Notes under the pieces: generated by a model
What the model was told of the DNA's origin: nothing
The model's input: only the letters and a program-made list of their open reading frames with translations
Database searches by the model: none
Source: Actinomycetota bacterium
Lineage (GTDB): Bacteria; Actinomycetota; Actinomycetes; Nanopelagicales; Nanopelagicaceae
Length of the DNA stretch: 11,951 bases
Direction of reading: 5' to 3'
Assembly (NCBI GenBank): GCA_005787645.1
Contig: SYAM01000098.1
Span: 1 to 11,951, forward strand
In this document: positions 5,691 to 11,951 of the stretch, piece by piece
Layout: every line of letters begins with the position of its first letter
Position numbering within the stretch: position 1 is the first letter of the stretch
Program-made: the position numbers and the translations under genes

Positions 5691-6829
5691 GATGAATAGG
5701 CCGAGTTCTCGTGGACGTACATAGTTGAAAGATCGTTTGTGAGGATTTCTGCTTCATGATTTCCGGCTTTGATATCAATCAGAATCTCAATTCTCTTATT
5801 TTTCATCGAGACCAATCGGCGATCTTCATGGGGTGCACAATTCTTGGCCACCATGACCCCATTGATACTCACATCGATTGTCATGGGGTCAAAAATTGCT
5901 GTAGAAGTTCCGACAGCGGCAAGTATTCGCCCCCAATTTGGATCTTCCCCGAATAATGCACACTTGAGAAGGTTATTCCGGGCACACGCCCTACTTACAT
6001 CAAGAGCATCTATCTCCGATGCCGCATTGATAGTTTTAATCGCGATAACTTTGGTATGCCCCTCAGCATCGCCAATTAGCTGGTTAGCTAGCGACCGGCA
6101 TACTTCGATGAGTCCTGAAAGCAACATAGAGTGCGTCAGAGTTGCACCCGCTCCGCTGGCCATGGCTATTACCGAATCATTAGTTGAGGTACAGCCATCA
6201 GAATCAATTCGGTCAAAGGTTAAAGCTGTTGCCTCATTGAGGGCCAACTGCAGGTCGCTCGCGTTTGTATCCGCATCTGTTGCGATGACGCAGAGCATCG
6301 TTGCCAGGGCCGGCGCTAACATACCCGCACCCTTAGCAATACCAACGAAGCAAACCCCATTTATTTCATGGGTGGCAATCTTGAAGTGTGAATCTGTTGT
6401 CATGATCGCTTCTGCTGCTGATTTCCAATTTTTCTCTGAAAGTGAAGTTTTAGCACTGTTCGCGCCATCGAAGATTTTGGCAAGGGGCAATCTTTCGCCA
6501 ATCAAACCAGTGCTACATATCGCTACATCGCTAGCGGAAATTCCTAGAATCTGCGCTACGTATTCAGCGCTTCTATGGGTATCAACAAATCCTTCTGGAC
6601 CTGTACAAGCGTTCGCACCGCCAGAGTTGAGCAGGACTGCATCAATTCGTCCATCAGCAATTACTTGCTTGCTCCAGATTACCGGGGCCGCCATAACTCT
6701 ATTCTTCGTAAAGACAGCAGCACCGATTTTCTTATTTCCTACATTGACTATAAGCGCCAGATCCTTCGCTCCACTGCTCTTTATGCCAGCTGCGACTCCT
6801 GAAACTTCGAAACCCTTCGGAAATTTCAT
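5687..6829 (-). CDS. argJ: Glutamate N-acetyltransferase / ornithine acetyltransferase
   Basis: Transfers the acetyl group from N2-acetylornithine to glutamate, releasing ornithine and regenerating N-acetylglutamate; some members also use acetyl-CoA. The 380-residue precursor should self-cleave before the nucleophile T177 in KGAGMLAPALATML (166-179), giving alpha (1-176) and beta (177-380) chains. The family's usual PNMATML reads PALATML, a form common in actinobacteria. Also visible: AAPVIWSKQV (47-56), NSGGANACTG (68-77), the oxyanion segment STGLIG (106-111), GRIL near the end of the beta chain and a C-terminus MYVHENSAYSS resembling the family's NAxYxT ending. The ATG overlaps the argC stop and the stop overlaps argB, both as ATGA. 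No argA is seen, so whether this enzyme is mono- or bifunctional cannot be told from the sequence. Confidence 0.96.
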   Translation of the reverse strand: MKFPKGFEVSGVAAGIKSSGAKDLALIVNVGNKKIGAAVFTKNRVMAAPVIWSKQVIADGRIDAVLLNSGGANACTGPEGFVDTHRSAEYVAQILGISASDVAICSTGLIGERLPLAKIFDGANSAKTSLSEKNWKSAAEAIMTTDSHFKIATHEINGVCFVGIAKGAGMLAPALATMLCVIATDADTNASDLQLALNEATALTFDRIDSDGCTSTNDSVIAMASGAGATLTHSMLLSGLIEVCRSLANQLIGDAEGHTKVIAIKTINAASEIDALDVSRACARNNLLKCALFGEDPNWGRILAAVGTSTAIFDPMTIDVSINGVMVAKNCAPHEDRRLVSMKNKRIEILIDIKAGNHEAEILTNDLSTMYVHENSAYSS

Positions 6830-7857
6830 CGCACGCCTACTGTTGTAAGCCCTGTCGCTTCGTCAAATCCGAACATCAAATTGGCGTTTTGGATTGCTTG
6901 TCCAGCGGCACCCTTACCGAGATTGTCGATAGCGCTCACTATTGCCACTCTGCCAACATGCTCATCGACTGCTACTTGAATCGCAACAGAGTTGCTCCCA
7001 ATGAGCGAATTTGTCTGTGGCCAAACCCCTTCCGGCAGCACATGGATAAATCTCTCTTTTTCATAGTGTGCGAGGAACATTTCGCGTATTTCCAGGGGTG
7101 ATGAATTCTCGATTGGAATACTTATCGCAGCAAGGATTCCTCGCGGTAGCGGTGCAAGGAACGGTGTGAACGATAGAGCGATTTGACGTTGAGCAAATCC
7201 CTGAATGGCTTGCTCAATCTCAGGCGTATGTTGGTGTACCCCACCAACTTTGTATGCAGAGAGGGAGTTCATTACCTCGCTGCCAATAAGATTGATTTTT
7301 GCACTTCGACCAGCTCCAGTGGTCCCAGATGCAGCGGTGACCACGATGTCAGTAAGGTCCACTTTGTTCGCAAGTGAGACAAGTGGAGCAATCGCTAGGG
7401 AGATTGCGGTTGCATAACATCCTGGATTAGCAACTCGCTTCGCGCTCGCAATCTTAGTGCGAGCCCCTGGAAGTTCAGCAAGCCCATATTGCCAAGAGCC
7501 ATGATGTTTGCCGCCGTAATATCTTTCCCACGCAGCAGCGGAGTTCAACCTAAAGTCAGCGCCAAGATCAACAATTTTCTTTCCTGCAAAAGATGACTCA
7601 TGTTCATGGATTAATTTTCCCGATTCGCCATGGGGCAGCGCTAAGAAAATTAGATCCGCACTTACTACGTGTTCAACGGCGAATCTTTCGAAAGCGCCCC
7701 GATTAGTGGCAGGGAATTGGGGATGGATTGCGCTGATGGGCTCCCCTGCGTTGGAATGAGCGATCGCTTGATGAAGTGAGAGCTCCGGGTGGCTATCAAT
7801 AAGGCGGAGTAATTCGCCCCCGCTATAGCCGCTGGCTCCAATAACCGTTACCTTCAT
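6826..7857 (-). CDS. argC: N-acetyl-gamma-glutamyl-phosphate reductase
   Basis: NADPH-dependent reduction of N-acetylglutamyl phosphate to the semialdehyde, third step of arginine synthesis. The 343-residue protein opens MKVTVIGASGYSGGELLRL with the Rossmann glycine loop GASGYSG (7-13). Catalytic C147 lies in VANPGCYATA (142-151), and the active-site histidine segment is VHQHTPEIEQ (207-216). SGTTGAGR (177-184) and NLGKGAAGQA near the C-terminus are also typical of ArgC. It is the first gene of the arg operon: 35 bp separate it from pheT, and that gap holds two ARG boxes and a -10 element. No ribosome binding site precedes the ATG, and the -10 hexamer ends seven bases before it, so the mRNA is probably leaderless. 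Its stop overlaps argJ as ATGA. Confidence 0.96.
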   Translation of the reverse strand: MKVTVIGASGYSGGELLRLIDSHPELSLHQAIAHSNAGEPISAIHPQFPATNRGAFERFAVEHVVSADLIFLALPHGESGKLIHEHESSFAGKKIVDLGADFRLNSAAAWERYYGGKHHGSWQYGLAELPGARTKIASAKRVANPGCYATAISLAIAPLVSLANKVDLTDIVVTAASGTTGAGRSAKINLIGSEVMNSLSAYKVGGVHQHTPEIEQAIQGFAQRQIALSFTPFLAPLPRGILAAISIPIENSSPLEIREMFLAHYEKERFIHVLPEGVWPQTNSLIGSNSVAIQVAVDEHVGRVAIVSAIDNLGKGAAGQAIQNANLMFGFDEATGLTTVGVR

Positions 7858-7858
7858 T

Positions 7859-7872
7859 TGTGTAAATATACA
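7859..7872 (-). promoter_or_regulatory. ARG box 2 (ArgR operator, promoter-proximal)
   Basis: TGTATATTTACACA on the minus strand fits the general ARG-box half-site pattern TGnAT-WWWW-AnnCA. It is weaker than box 1, and its centre (7865.5) lies exactly 20 bp from that of box 1, the spacing expected for a pair bound by one ArgR hexamer. It covers the -10 element. A partly overlapping perfect inverted repeat GTGTA-TATT-TACAC (7873-7860) is also present. Confidence 0.55.
7865..7870 (-). promoter_or_regulatory. -10 element of a probable leaderless argC promoter
   Basis: TATATT on the minus strand matches five of six -10 consensus bases and ends seven bases before the argC ATG at 7857. Transcription would therefore start at or next to the A of the start codon. 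No Shine-Dalgarno sequence lies upstream, and leaderless mRNAs are common in actinobacteria. The -35 region (GTGCAT at 17-bp spacing) is poor. The element is inside the downstream ARG box, so ArgR binding would block it. Confidence 0.5.
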
Positions 7873-7878
7873 CTAGTT

Positions 7879-7892
7879 TGCAATTTTATGCA
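7879..7892 (-). promoter_or_regulatory. ARG box 1 (ArgR operator)
   Basis: TGCATAAAATTGCA on the minus strand is a near-palindrome, TGCAT-AAAA-TTGCA, matching the ARG-box core TGMAT-WWWW-ATKCA of E. coli and Bacillus and the TGCAT-type half-sites of actinobacteria. It begins immediately after the pheT stop codon and precedes argC, with argR itself in the downstream operon. This is the standard place for an arginine operator. Confidence 0.7.
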
Positions 7893-10349
7893 CTACCCGC
7901 GGAGCCGCGCTCCCAAACTGGCGGCAGCGGCCACCGCCGAATCACGGAGCGTTCCCACCTCCTCTGCAGTCAAGGTTCGATCTGGAGCGCGGAAGGTGAG
8001 GGTAAATGCGTATGAGATTTCATCCTCTGCTAACGGTTTTCCTCTGTAGCGATCAAAGAGTTCAACCTTTTCTAGCATCGCACCTGCCCCCGAGTACAAG
8101 GCATTGATAACCGATGCGATTTCACAGGAGTGTGGCACCACGAGCGCGACATCTTGAATCGTAGGAACCATGTTTGAAAGCGGCTTCACTTGGGTAGGTC
8201 CAACTACTGGTAACGCACCAAAGTTGAGCATCAAAGCGCTGGACCGTTCCGGTAATCCATAATGAGCGATGATTCGAGGGTGAAGTTCGCCCACATGTGC
8301 CGCCGCAAAATCACCGACGCGTAACTCCGCGCATCTTCCCGGGTGCCAGGGGGTGAAATCGCTTCGGTGCACAGTTGCTTGATGCCCTGTTATTTCGATA
8401 ATTTCTTGGGCAAGACCGATTGCATCATGCCAACCATACGAGCGCCCTTTACCTAACCAACTATCTCTCTGGGCCTCCCCCATCAACAGAATTCCCACTA
8501 CAAGCATCTGGTGCGGAACACTTGCATACAACGCCGCAATCTCCTCTGGGGTAGGACGCTTCTCGGTTCCCACTGTCGGTGGCGGTGGAATGGTCTCTGG
8601 TGCGCGAAAGACGCTTCCTATCTCAAAAAGCGCCATCGATTTAACGCCTCGACCCATATTTCGGACTGCAGTGTCAATTAACCCAGGAACCATGTGGGGT
8701 CTAAGTAGCGGCTCTTTCTCCGAGATGGGGTTAGCGATTCGATAACTTCGAGCTCGCGCTCCGGTGAATCCCATGCGGTCTATCGTTTCCTGGCTGATAA
8801 AGGGGTAGTTCTGTACTTCGAGCAAGCCGCGATCGGCAAGATACTGAGCAATACGTCGAGCTCTTTTTTGAAGCGGAGTCAATCCGCGACTAATGGGTGA
8901 AGGTGGAAGTAGAGATGGAATCTTCTCGTACCCTTCGATTCGCGCTACCTCTTCCACCAAATCTGCTTTCATTGTTAAATCAGATCTCCATGAAGGTGGC
9001 GTCACCTGCCAGATCGGATTATTGGAATCGACCAGAGCGCCAATGTTCACCAACGCGCTCTTCACCACATCGTGTGAATAGTGTCCACCGATCAACTCAC
9101 TCACATAATTGGGATCCAGGGAAATTGCGCTCGAAGGTGAAGGCGCACCATCACTCTTACCGCCTAGATAGCGACCACCAGCAAACTCGATCAGCAAGGC
9201 GATAGCTCGCGCTGATGCGAGAAGCGGCAGTTGCGGATCTACTCCTCGCTCAAAACGTCGCGATGCTTCGGTTGAAAGCTTATGTGCTCGAGCATTCTTT
9301 GCTACATCCATCGGGAAGAAGTGGGCTGCTTCGATAGTGATTGAACGTGTATCACTGGTGACTTCTGAATTGAGACCACCCATAGTTCCAGCTAATGCCA
9401 GAGCCCCATTCTCATCAGCTATCAACAAATCATTCTCGCCAAGAGGATGCTCTTGGCTATCGAGCGTGGTCAACGTTGAAGTTTTCCCGGCGCGACGAAC
9501 TTTTAGATTTCCCGCGATTTTTGATTTATCAAAAGCATGTAGCGGTTGACCACACTCCAACATCACATAGTTAGTTACATCGACCGCAAGTGAGATCGAT
9601 CTCATACCAGCCATCTGCAATCGACGCACCATGGCTAGCGGAGTTGGAGCAGTGACATCTATCCCTTCGATAGATCGAAGAACGATGAAATCCGCTCCTG
9701 CTTCCAATTGTGGAGTAGTTACCTCTGGATTCTGATTTAACGGAAGTTCTGGTGCCAAAGTGATGGGATCGGTAAATGGAAGATTGAATCCAAGGGCGAG
9801 TTCACGGGCTATCCCTCGAATTGACATCGCATATCCTCGATCAGGGTTTATTGCGATATCGAAAATGATGTCATTTAACATCAATAGTTCTATCGCGTCG
9901 CTACCTTTTGTTATTCCAGGTTGCTTTGGGTTAAGAACAATAATGCCGGTGTGGTCGTCACCCATCCCCAATTCCCGGGGGCTACAAATCATTCCATCGC
10001 TTCTCTTTCCATATGTTTGGCGAGCAGAGATAGCAAAATTTCCTGGGAGGACCGAACCCGGAAGCGCCAATACGACAAAATCTCCAACATTAAAATTCTG
10101 CGCGCCACAGATCACATAACGCTCCTCATGTGCCGCTACCTTTACATATCTGATGGACTTCTTCTGTCCCTCAACTTCTTCAATCTCCAACACTTGCGCA
10201 ACTTGAATAGGACCGTAAATCTCGTTACGTAAATCTTGAACGCTTTCTACCTCAAAACCCAGGCTTACAAGTCTGTCGACGATGTTTTCGGCTGCCAACG
10301 AGGCTGGAAGTGGAACAAACTCGCGGACCCACGACAATGGAACCTTCAT
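7893..10349 (-). CDS. pheT: Phenylalanyl-tRNA synthetase beta subunit
   Basis: Beta chain of the alpha2-beta2 class II enzyme that charges tRNA-Phe; it carries the editing site and binds tRNA. The 818 residues have the usual bacterial length and domain order: N-terminal MKVPLSWVREFV; EMAP/tRNA-binding OB fold (about 40-150; SDGMICSPRELGMG 117-130); B3/B4 editing domain (about 225-395) with DVTNYVMLECGQPLHAFD (257-274) and STEASRRFERGVDP (359-372); B5 domain (about 405-478) ending PPSWRSDLTMKADLVEEVAR; catalytic-like core; and a C-terminal ferredoxin-fold anticodon-binding domain (about 725-818) starting near NMVPTIQDVALVV. The ATG overlaps the pheS stop as ATGA, with GGAG (10360-10357) upstream. 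No terminator follows the stop, so transcripts may continue into argC. Confidence 0.97.
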   Translation of the reverse strand: MKVPLSWVREFVPLPASLAAENIVDRLVSLGFEVESVQDLRNEIYGPIQVAQVLEIEEVEGQKKSIRYVKVAAHEERYVICGAQNFNVGDFVVLALPGSVLPGNFAISARQTYGKRSDGMICSPRELGMGDDHTGIIVLNPKQPGITKGSDAIELLMLNDIIFDIAINPDRGYAMSIRGIARELALGFNLPFTDPITLAPELPLNQNPEVTTPQLEAGADFIVLRSIEGIDVTAPTPLAMVRRLQMAGMRSISLAVDVTNYVMLECGQPLHAFDKSKIAGNLKVRRAGKTSTLTTLDSQEHPLGENDLLIADENGALALAGTMGGLNSEVTSDTRSITIEAAHFFPMDVAKNARAHKLSTEASRRFERGVDPQLPLLASARAIALLIEFAGGRYLGGKSDGAPSPSSAISLDPNYVSELIGGHYSHDVVKSALVNIGALVDSNNPIWQVTPPSWRSDLTMKADLVEEVARIEGYEKIPSLLPPSPISRGLTPLQKRARRIAQYLADRGLLEVQNYPFISQETIDRMGFTGARARSYRIANPISEKEPLLRPHMVPGLIDTAVRNMGRGVKSMALFEIGSVFRAPETIPPPPTVGTEKRPTPEEIAALYASVPHQMLVVGILLMGEAQRDSWLGKGRSYGWHDAIGLAQEIIEITGHQATVHRSDFTPWHPGRCAELRVGDFAAAHVGELHPRIIAHYGLPERSSALMLNFGALPVVGPTQVKPLSNMVPTIQDVALVVPHSCEIASVINALYSGAGAMLEKVELFDRYRGKPLAEDEISYAFTLTFRAPDRTLTAEEVGTLRDSAVAAAASLGARLRG

Positions 10350-11392
10350 CGGCCAACTCCGAATTGCGCAGTGAACCGAACATCACCTTCGACGATTTCT
10401 CGCATATCAGAAATTCCGTGGCGGAACATCAGAGTTCGTTCGAGCCCCATTCCAAATGCAAAACCAGAGTATTCGTCGACATCAACCCCACACGCGATCA
10501 GAACTTTGGGGTTGACCATTCCACAACCGCCCCATTCGACCCAGCCCTCACCTTTACATGTCCGGCAATCATCCGATTCTCCGCGACAGACGAAGCAGCG
10601 AATATCTACCTCAGCGCTTGGTTCAGTGAAGGGAAAGAAAGAGGGGCGTAATCGTGTCGTAATCCCGTCACCGAACATAGTTGTCGCGAAGTGATCAAGA
10701 GTGCCTTTGAGGTGCGCCATTGTTATCTTTCGATCTACTACTAATCCCTCAACTTGATTGAAGACTGGGGTGTGTGTGGCATCCAATTCATCAGATCTGA
10801 AAGTCCGCCCTGGGCAGATTACATAAATCGGAGGTTTCCGATCGAGCATCGTTCGCACCTGCACTGGTGATGTGTGTGTTCGAAGGACCAACTTGCTGCT
10901 CAATGGTTCAATGAAGAATGTATCTTGCATGGTGCGAGCAGGATGATCAGCAGGGATATTGAGAGCATCAAAGTTGAGCCACTCTGATTCCAACTCTGGA
11001 CCTTCTGCTACCTCATAACCTAATCCGATAAAAAGATCACAAATGTCATCTCGAAGAATGGTAAGGGGGTGCAACCCACCACGTTGGGAATTCCGGGTAG
11101 GTAGGGTTACATCAACTTGCTCTTCAACCAGAATTCGATTATCTCGCTCGGTTATCAAGAATTCTTCGCGCGTTCGGGCGAGAGTGGTAATTTCACTTTT
11201 TACCGAATTTATCTCTTGACCTCGGGCAGCACGATCTTTTGGGGCTAATTTTCCCAGTTCGCGATTGGCTAGGGCAATCGGCGACTTCTCCCCTAGATGC
11301 GCTAATCGAGCGCTCTTGAAGTCATCGAGATTTTTGGCCTGATCAAATGCCCTGTTGGCAGCAGAGATAAGTTCGCGCAGGTCCCCGGACAC
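10346..11392 (-). CDS. pheS: Phenylalanyl-tRNA synthetase alpha subunit
   Basis: Catalytic alpha chain of phenylalanyl-tRNA synthetase, 348 residues. An N-terminal coiled-coil tRNA-binding arm (about 1-90) is followed by a class II core with LRTHTSPVQVR (170-180), motif 2 FRSDELDATHTPVFNQVEG (198-216) and motif 3 GFAFGMGLERTLM (310-322). Between them lies a four-cysteine segment, CFVC (266-269) and CRTC (276-279), followed by GEGW; it is absent from E. coli PheS but known in actinobacterial and other bacterial homologues and could bind a metal. The start is GTG: a nearby ATG at 11397-11395 is out of frame and no other start suits the family N-terminus. No ribosome binding site is present, and TAGAAT lies six bases upstream, suggesting a leaderless transcript. 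It forms an operon with pheT by a 4-bp overlap. Confidence 0.96.
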   Translation of the reverse strand: MSGDLRELISAANRAFDQAKNLDDFKSARLAHLGEKSPIALANRELGKLAPKDRAARGQEINSVKSEITTLARTREEFLITERDNRILVEEQVDVTLPTRNSQRGGLHPLTILRDDICDLFIGLGYEVAEGPELESEWLNFDALNIPADHPARTMQDTFFIEPLSSKLVLRTHTSPVQVRTMLDRKPPIYVICPGRTFRSDELDATHTPVFNQVEGLVVDRKITMAHLKGTLDHFATTMFGDGITTRLRPSFFPFTEPSAEVDIRCFVCRGESDDCRTCKGEGWVEWGGCGMVNPKVLIACGVDVDEYSGFAFGMGLERTLMFRHGISDMREIVEGDVRFTAQFGVGR

Positions 11393-11398
11393 CGCATA

Positions 11399-11404
11399 AT
11401 TCTA
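11399..11404 (-). promoter_or_regulatory. -10 element of a possible leaderless pheS promoter
   Basis: TAGAAT on the minus strand matches five of six -10 bases and ends six bases before the pheS GTG, in the 20-bp gap after the methyltransferase stop. Transcription would begin at the G of the start codon. No good -35 was found at 16-19 bp spacing. The lack of a ribosome binding site supports this reading. Confidence 0.4.
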
Positions 11405-11412
11405 GCGAAGGT

Positions 11413-11951
11413 TTATGAATTGGCGTGGAAGAGGGTGATAGCCACCGCACTTGCCAGATTGAGGCTCTCTGCACTTGCGCGCATCGGAATCGACACGCTC
11501 TCATCTGCCAGACTGGCCAGTTCTTTACTCAATCCACGAGCCTCGTTGCCAAAGATCCAGAGCGCACCTTTTCCACTAAGTTCGGTCATTTTCCTACTTC
11601 CACCTCCATCGGTGGCGTAGATTTCGCGCCCTTTAGCGCGAGCTGTTTTCACTGCTGTGACCACGTCAATTTCGCGCAGAACTGGAATATGCCATAGTGA
11701 GCCAGCGGTGGCGCGAACTACTTTTGGTGAGAATGGATCGACACTACCCGGTGAGAGCAGTACTCCTGCGGAGCCAAGCGCATCTGCTGTTCTAATAATC
11801 GTTCCCAAGTTCCCGGGGTCATTGATTTCGAAGCAGTAGATAAGCGGGAGATCTGTATTAGCGAAGATATCATCTACTTTTTCCGCGTTCTTCTCCTCTT
11901 CAACCGAACATAGCGCAAGTACCCCTTGAGAGTGTTCAACGGTAGAGATCG
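11413..11951 (-). CDS. TrmH/SpoU-family rRNA methyltransferase, 5' part missing
   Basis: C-terminal 178 residues of a SPOUT-class enzyme that methylates 2'-O ribose in RNA with S-adenosylmethionine. The frame is open to the right edge, so the start and any N-terminal substrate-binding domain lie outside. Counting from the first visible residue (ISTVEHSQGVLALC), the three family motifs are present: motif 1 NDPGNLGTIIRTADALG (43-59), motif 2 WIFGNEARGLS (131-141), and motif 3 SIPMRASAESLNLASAVA (153-170). These form the trefoil knot that binds the methyl donor. The start-like TTG at 11808 cuts motif 1 and is not the real start. In many bacteria such a gene sits between rplT and pheS, which fits here. 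The target could be 23S rRNA or tRNA, and the motifs alone do not tell. Confidence 0.93.
   Translation of the reverse strand, partial: ISTVEHSQGVLALCSVEEEKNAEKVDDIFANTDLPLIYCFEINDPGNLGTIIRTADALGSAGVLLSPGSVDPFSPKVVRATAGSLWHIPVLREIDVVTAVKTARAKGREIYATDGGGSRKMTELSGKGALWIFGNEARGLSKELASLADESVSIPMRASAESLNLASAVAITLFHANS

Noticed and set aside
5769..6848. 359-codon open frame on the plus strand antisense to argJ
   Set aside because: It lies wholly opposite argJ, which has all family motifs; the translation resembles no protein family and has the composition expected of a codon-driven antisense shadow.
7899..7913. GC-rich hairpin (GGAGC-GCG-GCTCC) at the end of pheT, possible terminator
   Set aside because: The stem is five pairs inside coding sequence and has no T-run; the following bases are the ARG box. 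Not supportable as a terminator.

Overview
The window reads as ordinary chromosomal core from an actinobacterium. Every recognisable gene lies on the minus strand, so transcription runs from high to low coordinates. Evidence for the lineage: an ArgR-controlled argCJBD-R-H cluster sits between pheST and tyrS and abuts the 16S rRNA gene; the pre-16S leader carries the actinobacterial boxA/boxC block ending in GAACTCAACAG; and ArgJ, PheS and TyrS have actinobacterial-type signatures. Base composition is only moderate by eye, and junctions are extremely tight (six 4-bp ATGA overlaps and one 5-bp gap). That would fit a streamlined aquatic lineage such as Nanopelagicales (acI), but this placement is inference and was not tested.

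Layout in the direction of transcription (right to left): a TrmH/SpoU-family rRNA methyltransferase whose start lies outside the window (11951-11413); pheS (11392-10346) and pheT (10349-7893), the two subunits of phenylalanyl-tRNA synthetase; a 35-bp gap with two ARG boxes and a probable leaderless promoter; then argC, argJ, argB, argD, argR and argH (7857-1731), each overlapping the next by ATGA; tyrS (1725-445), five bases after argH; about 420 bp of rRNA promoter and leader; and the first bases of 16S rRNA (22-1), which runs off the left edge.

The arg genes cover the acetylated half of arginine synthesis: ArgJ makes N-acetylglutamate by recycling acetyl groups, ArgB phosphorylates it, ArgC reduces it, ArgD transaminates it, and ArgJ releases ornithine. 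ArgH performs the last step. ArgF and ArgG, which in many actinobacteria lie between argD and argR and between argR and argH, are absent here. ArgR is encoded inside the operon it probably represses, and tyrS appears to be read through from it. ArgB lacks the N-terminal helix and the usual C-terminal arginine-loop motif of arginine-inhibited enzymes.

I found no mobile element, CRISPR array, tRNA gene or defence system, and no convincing undescribed system. The points of interest are regulatory architecture, the ArgB form and the structured rRNA leader.
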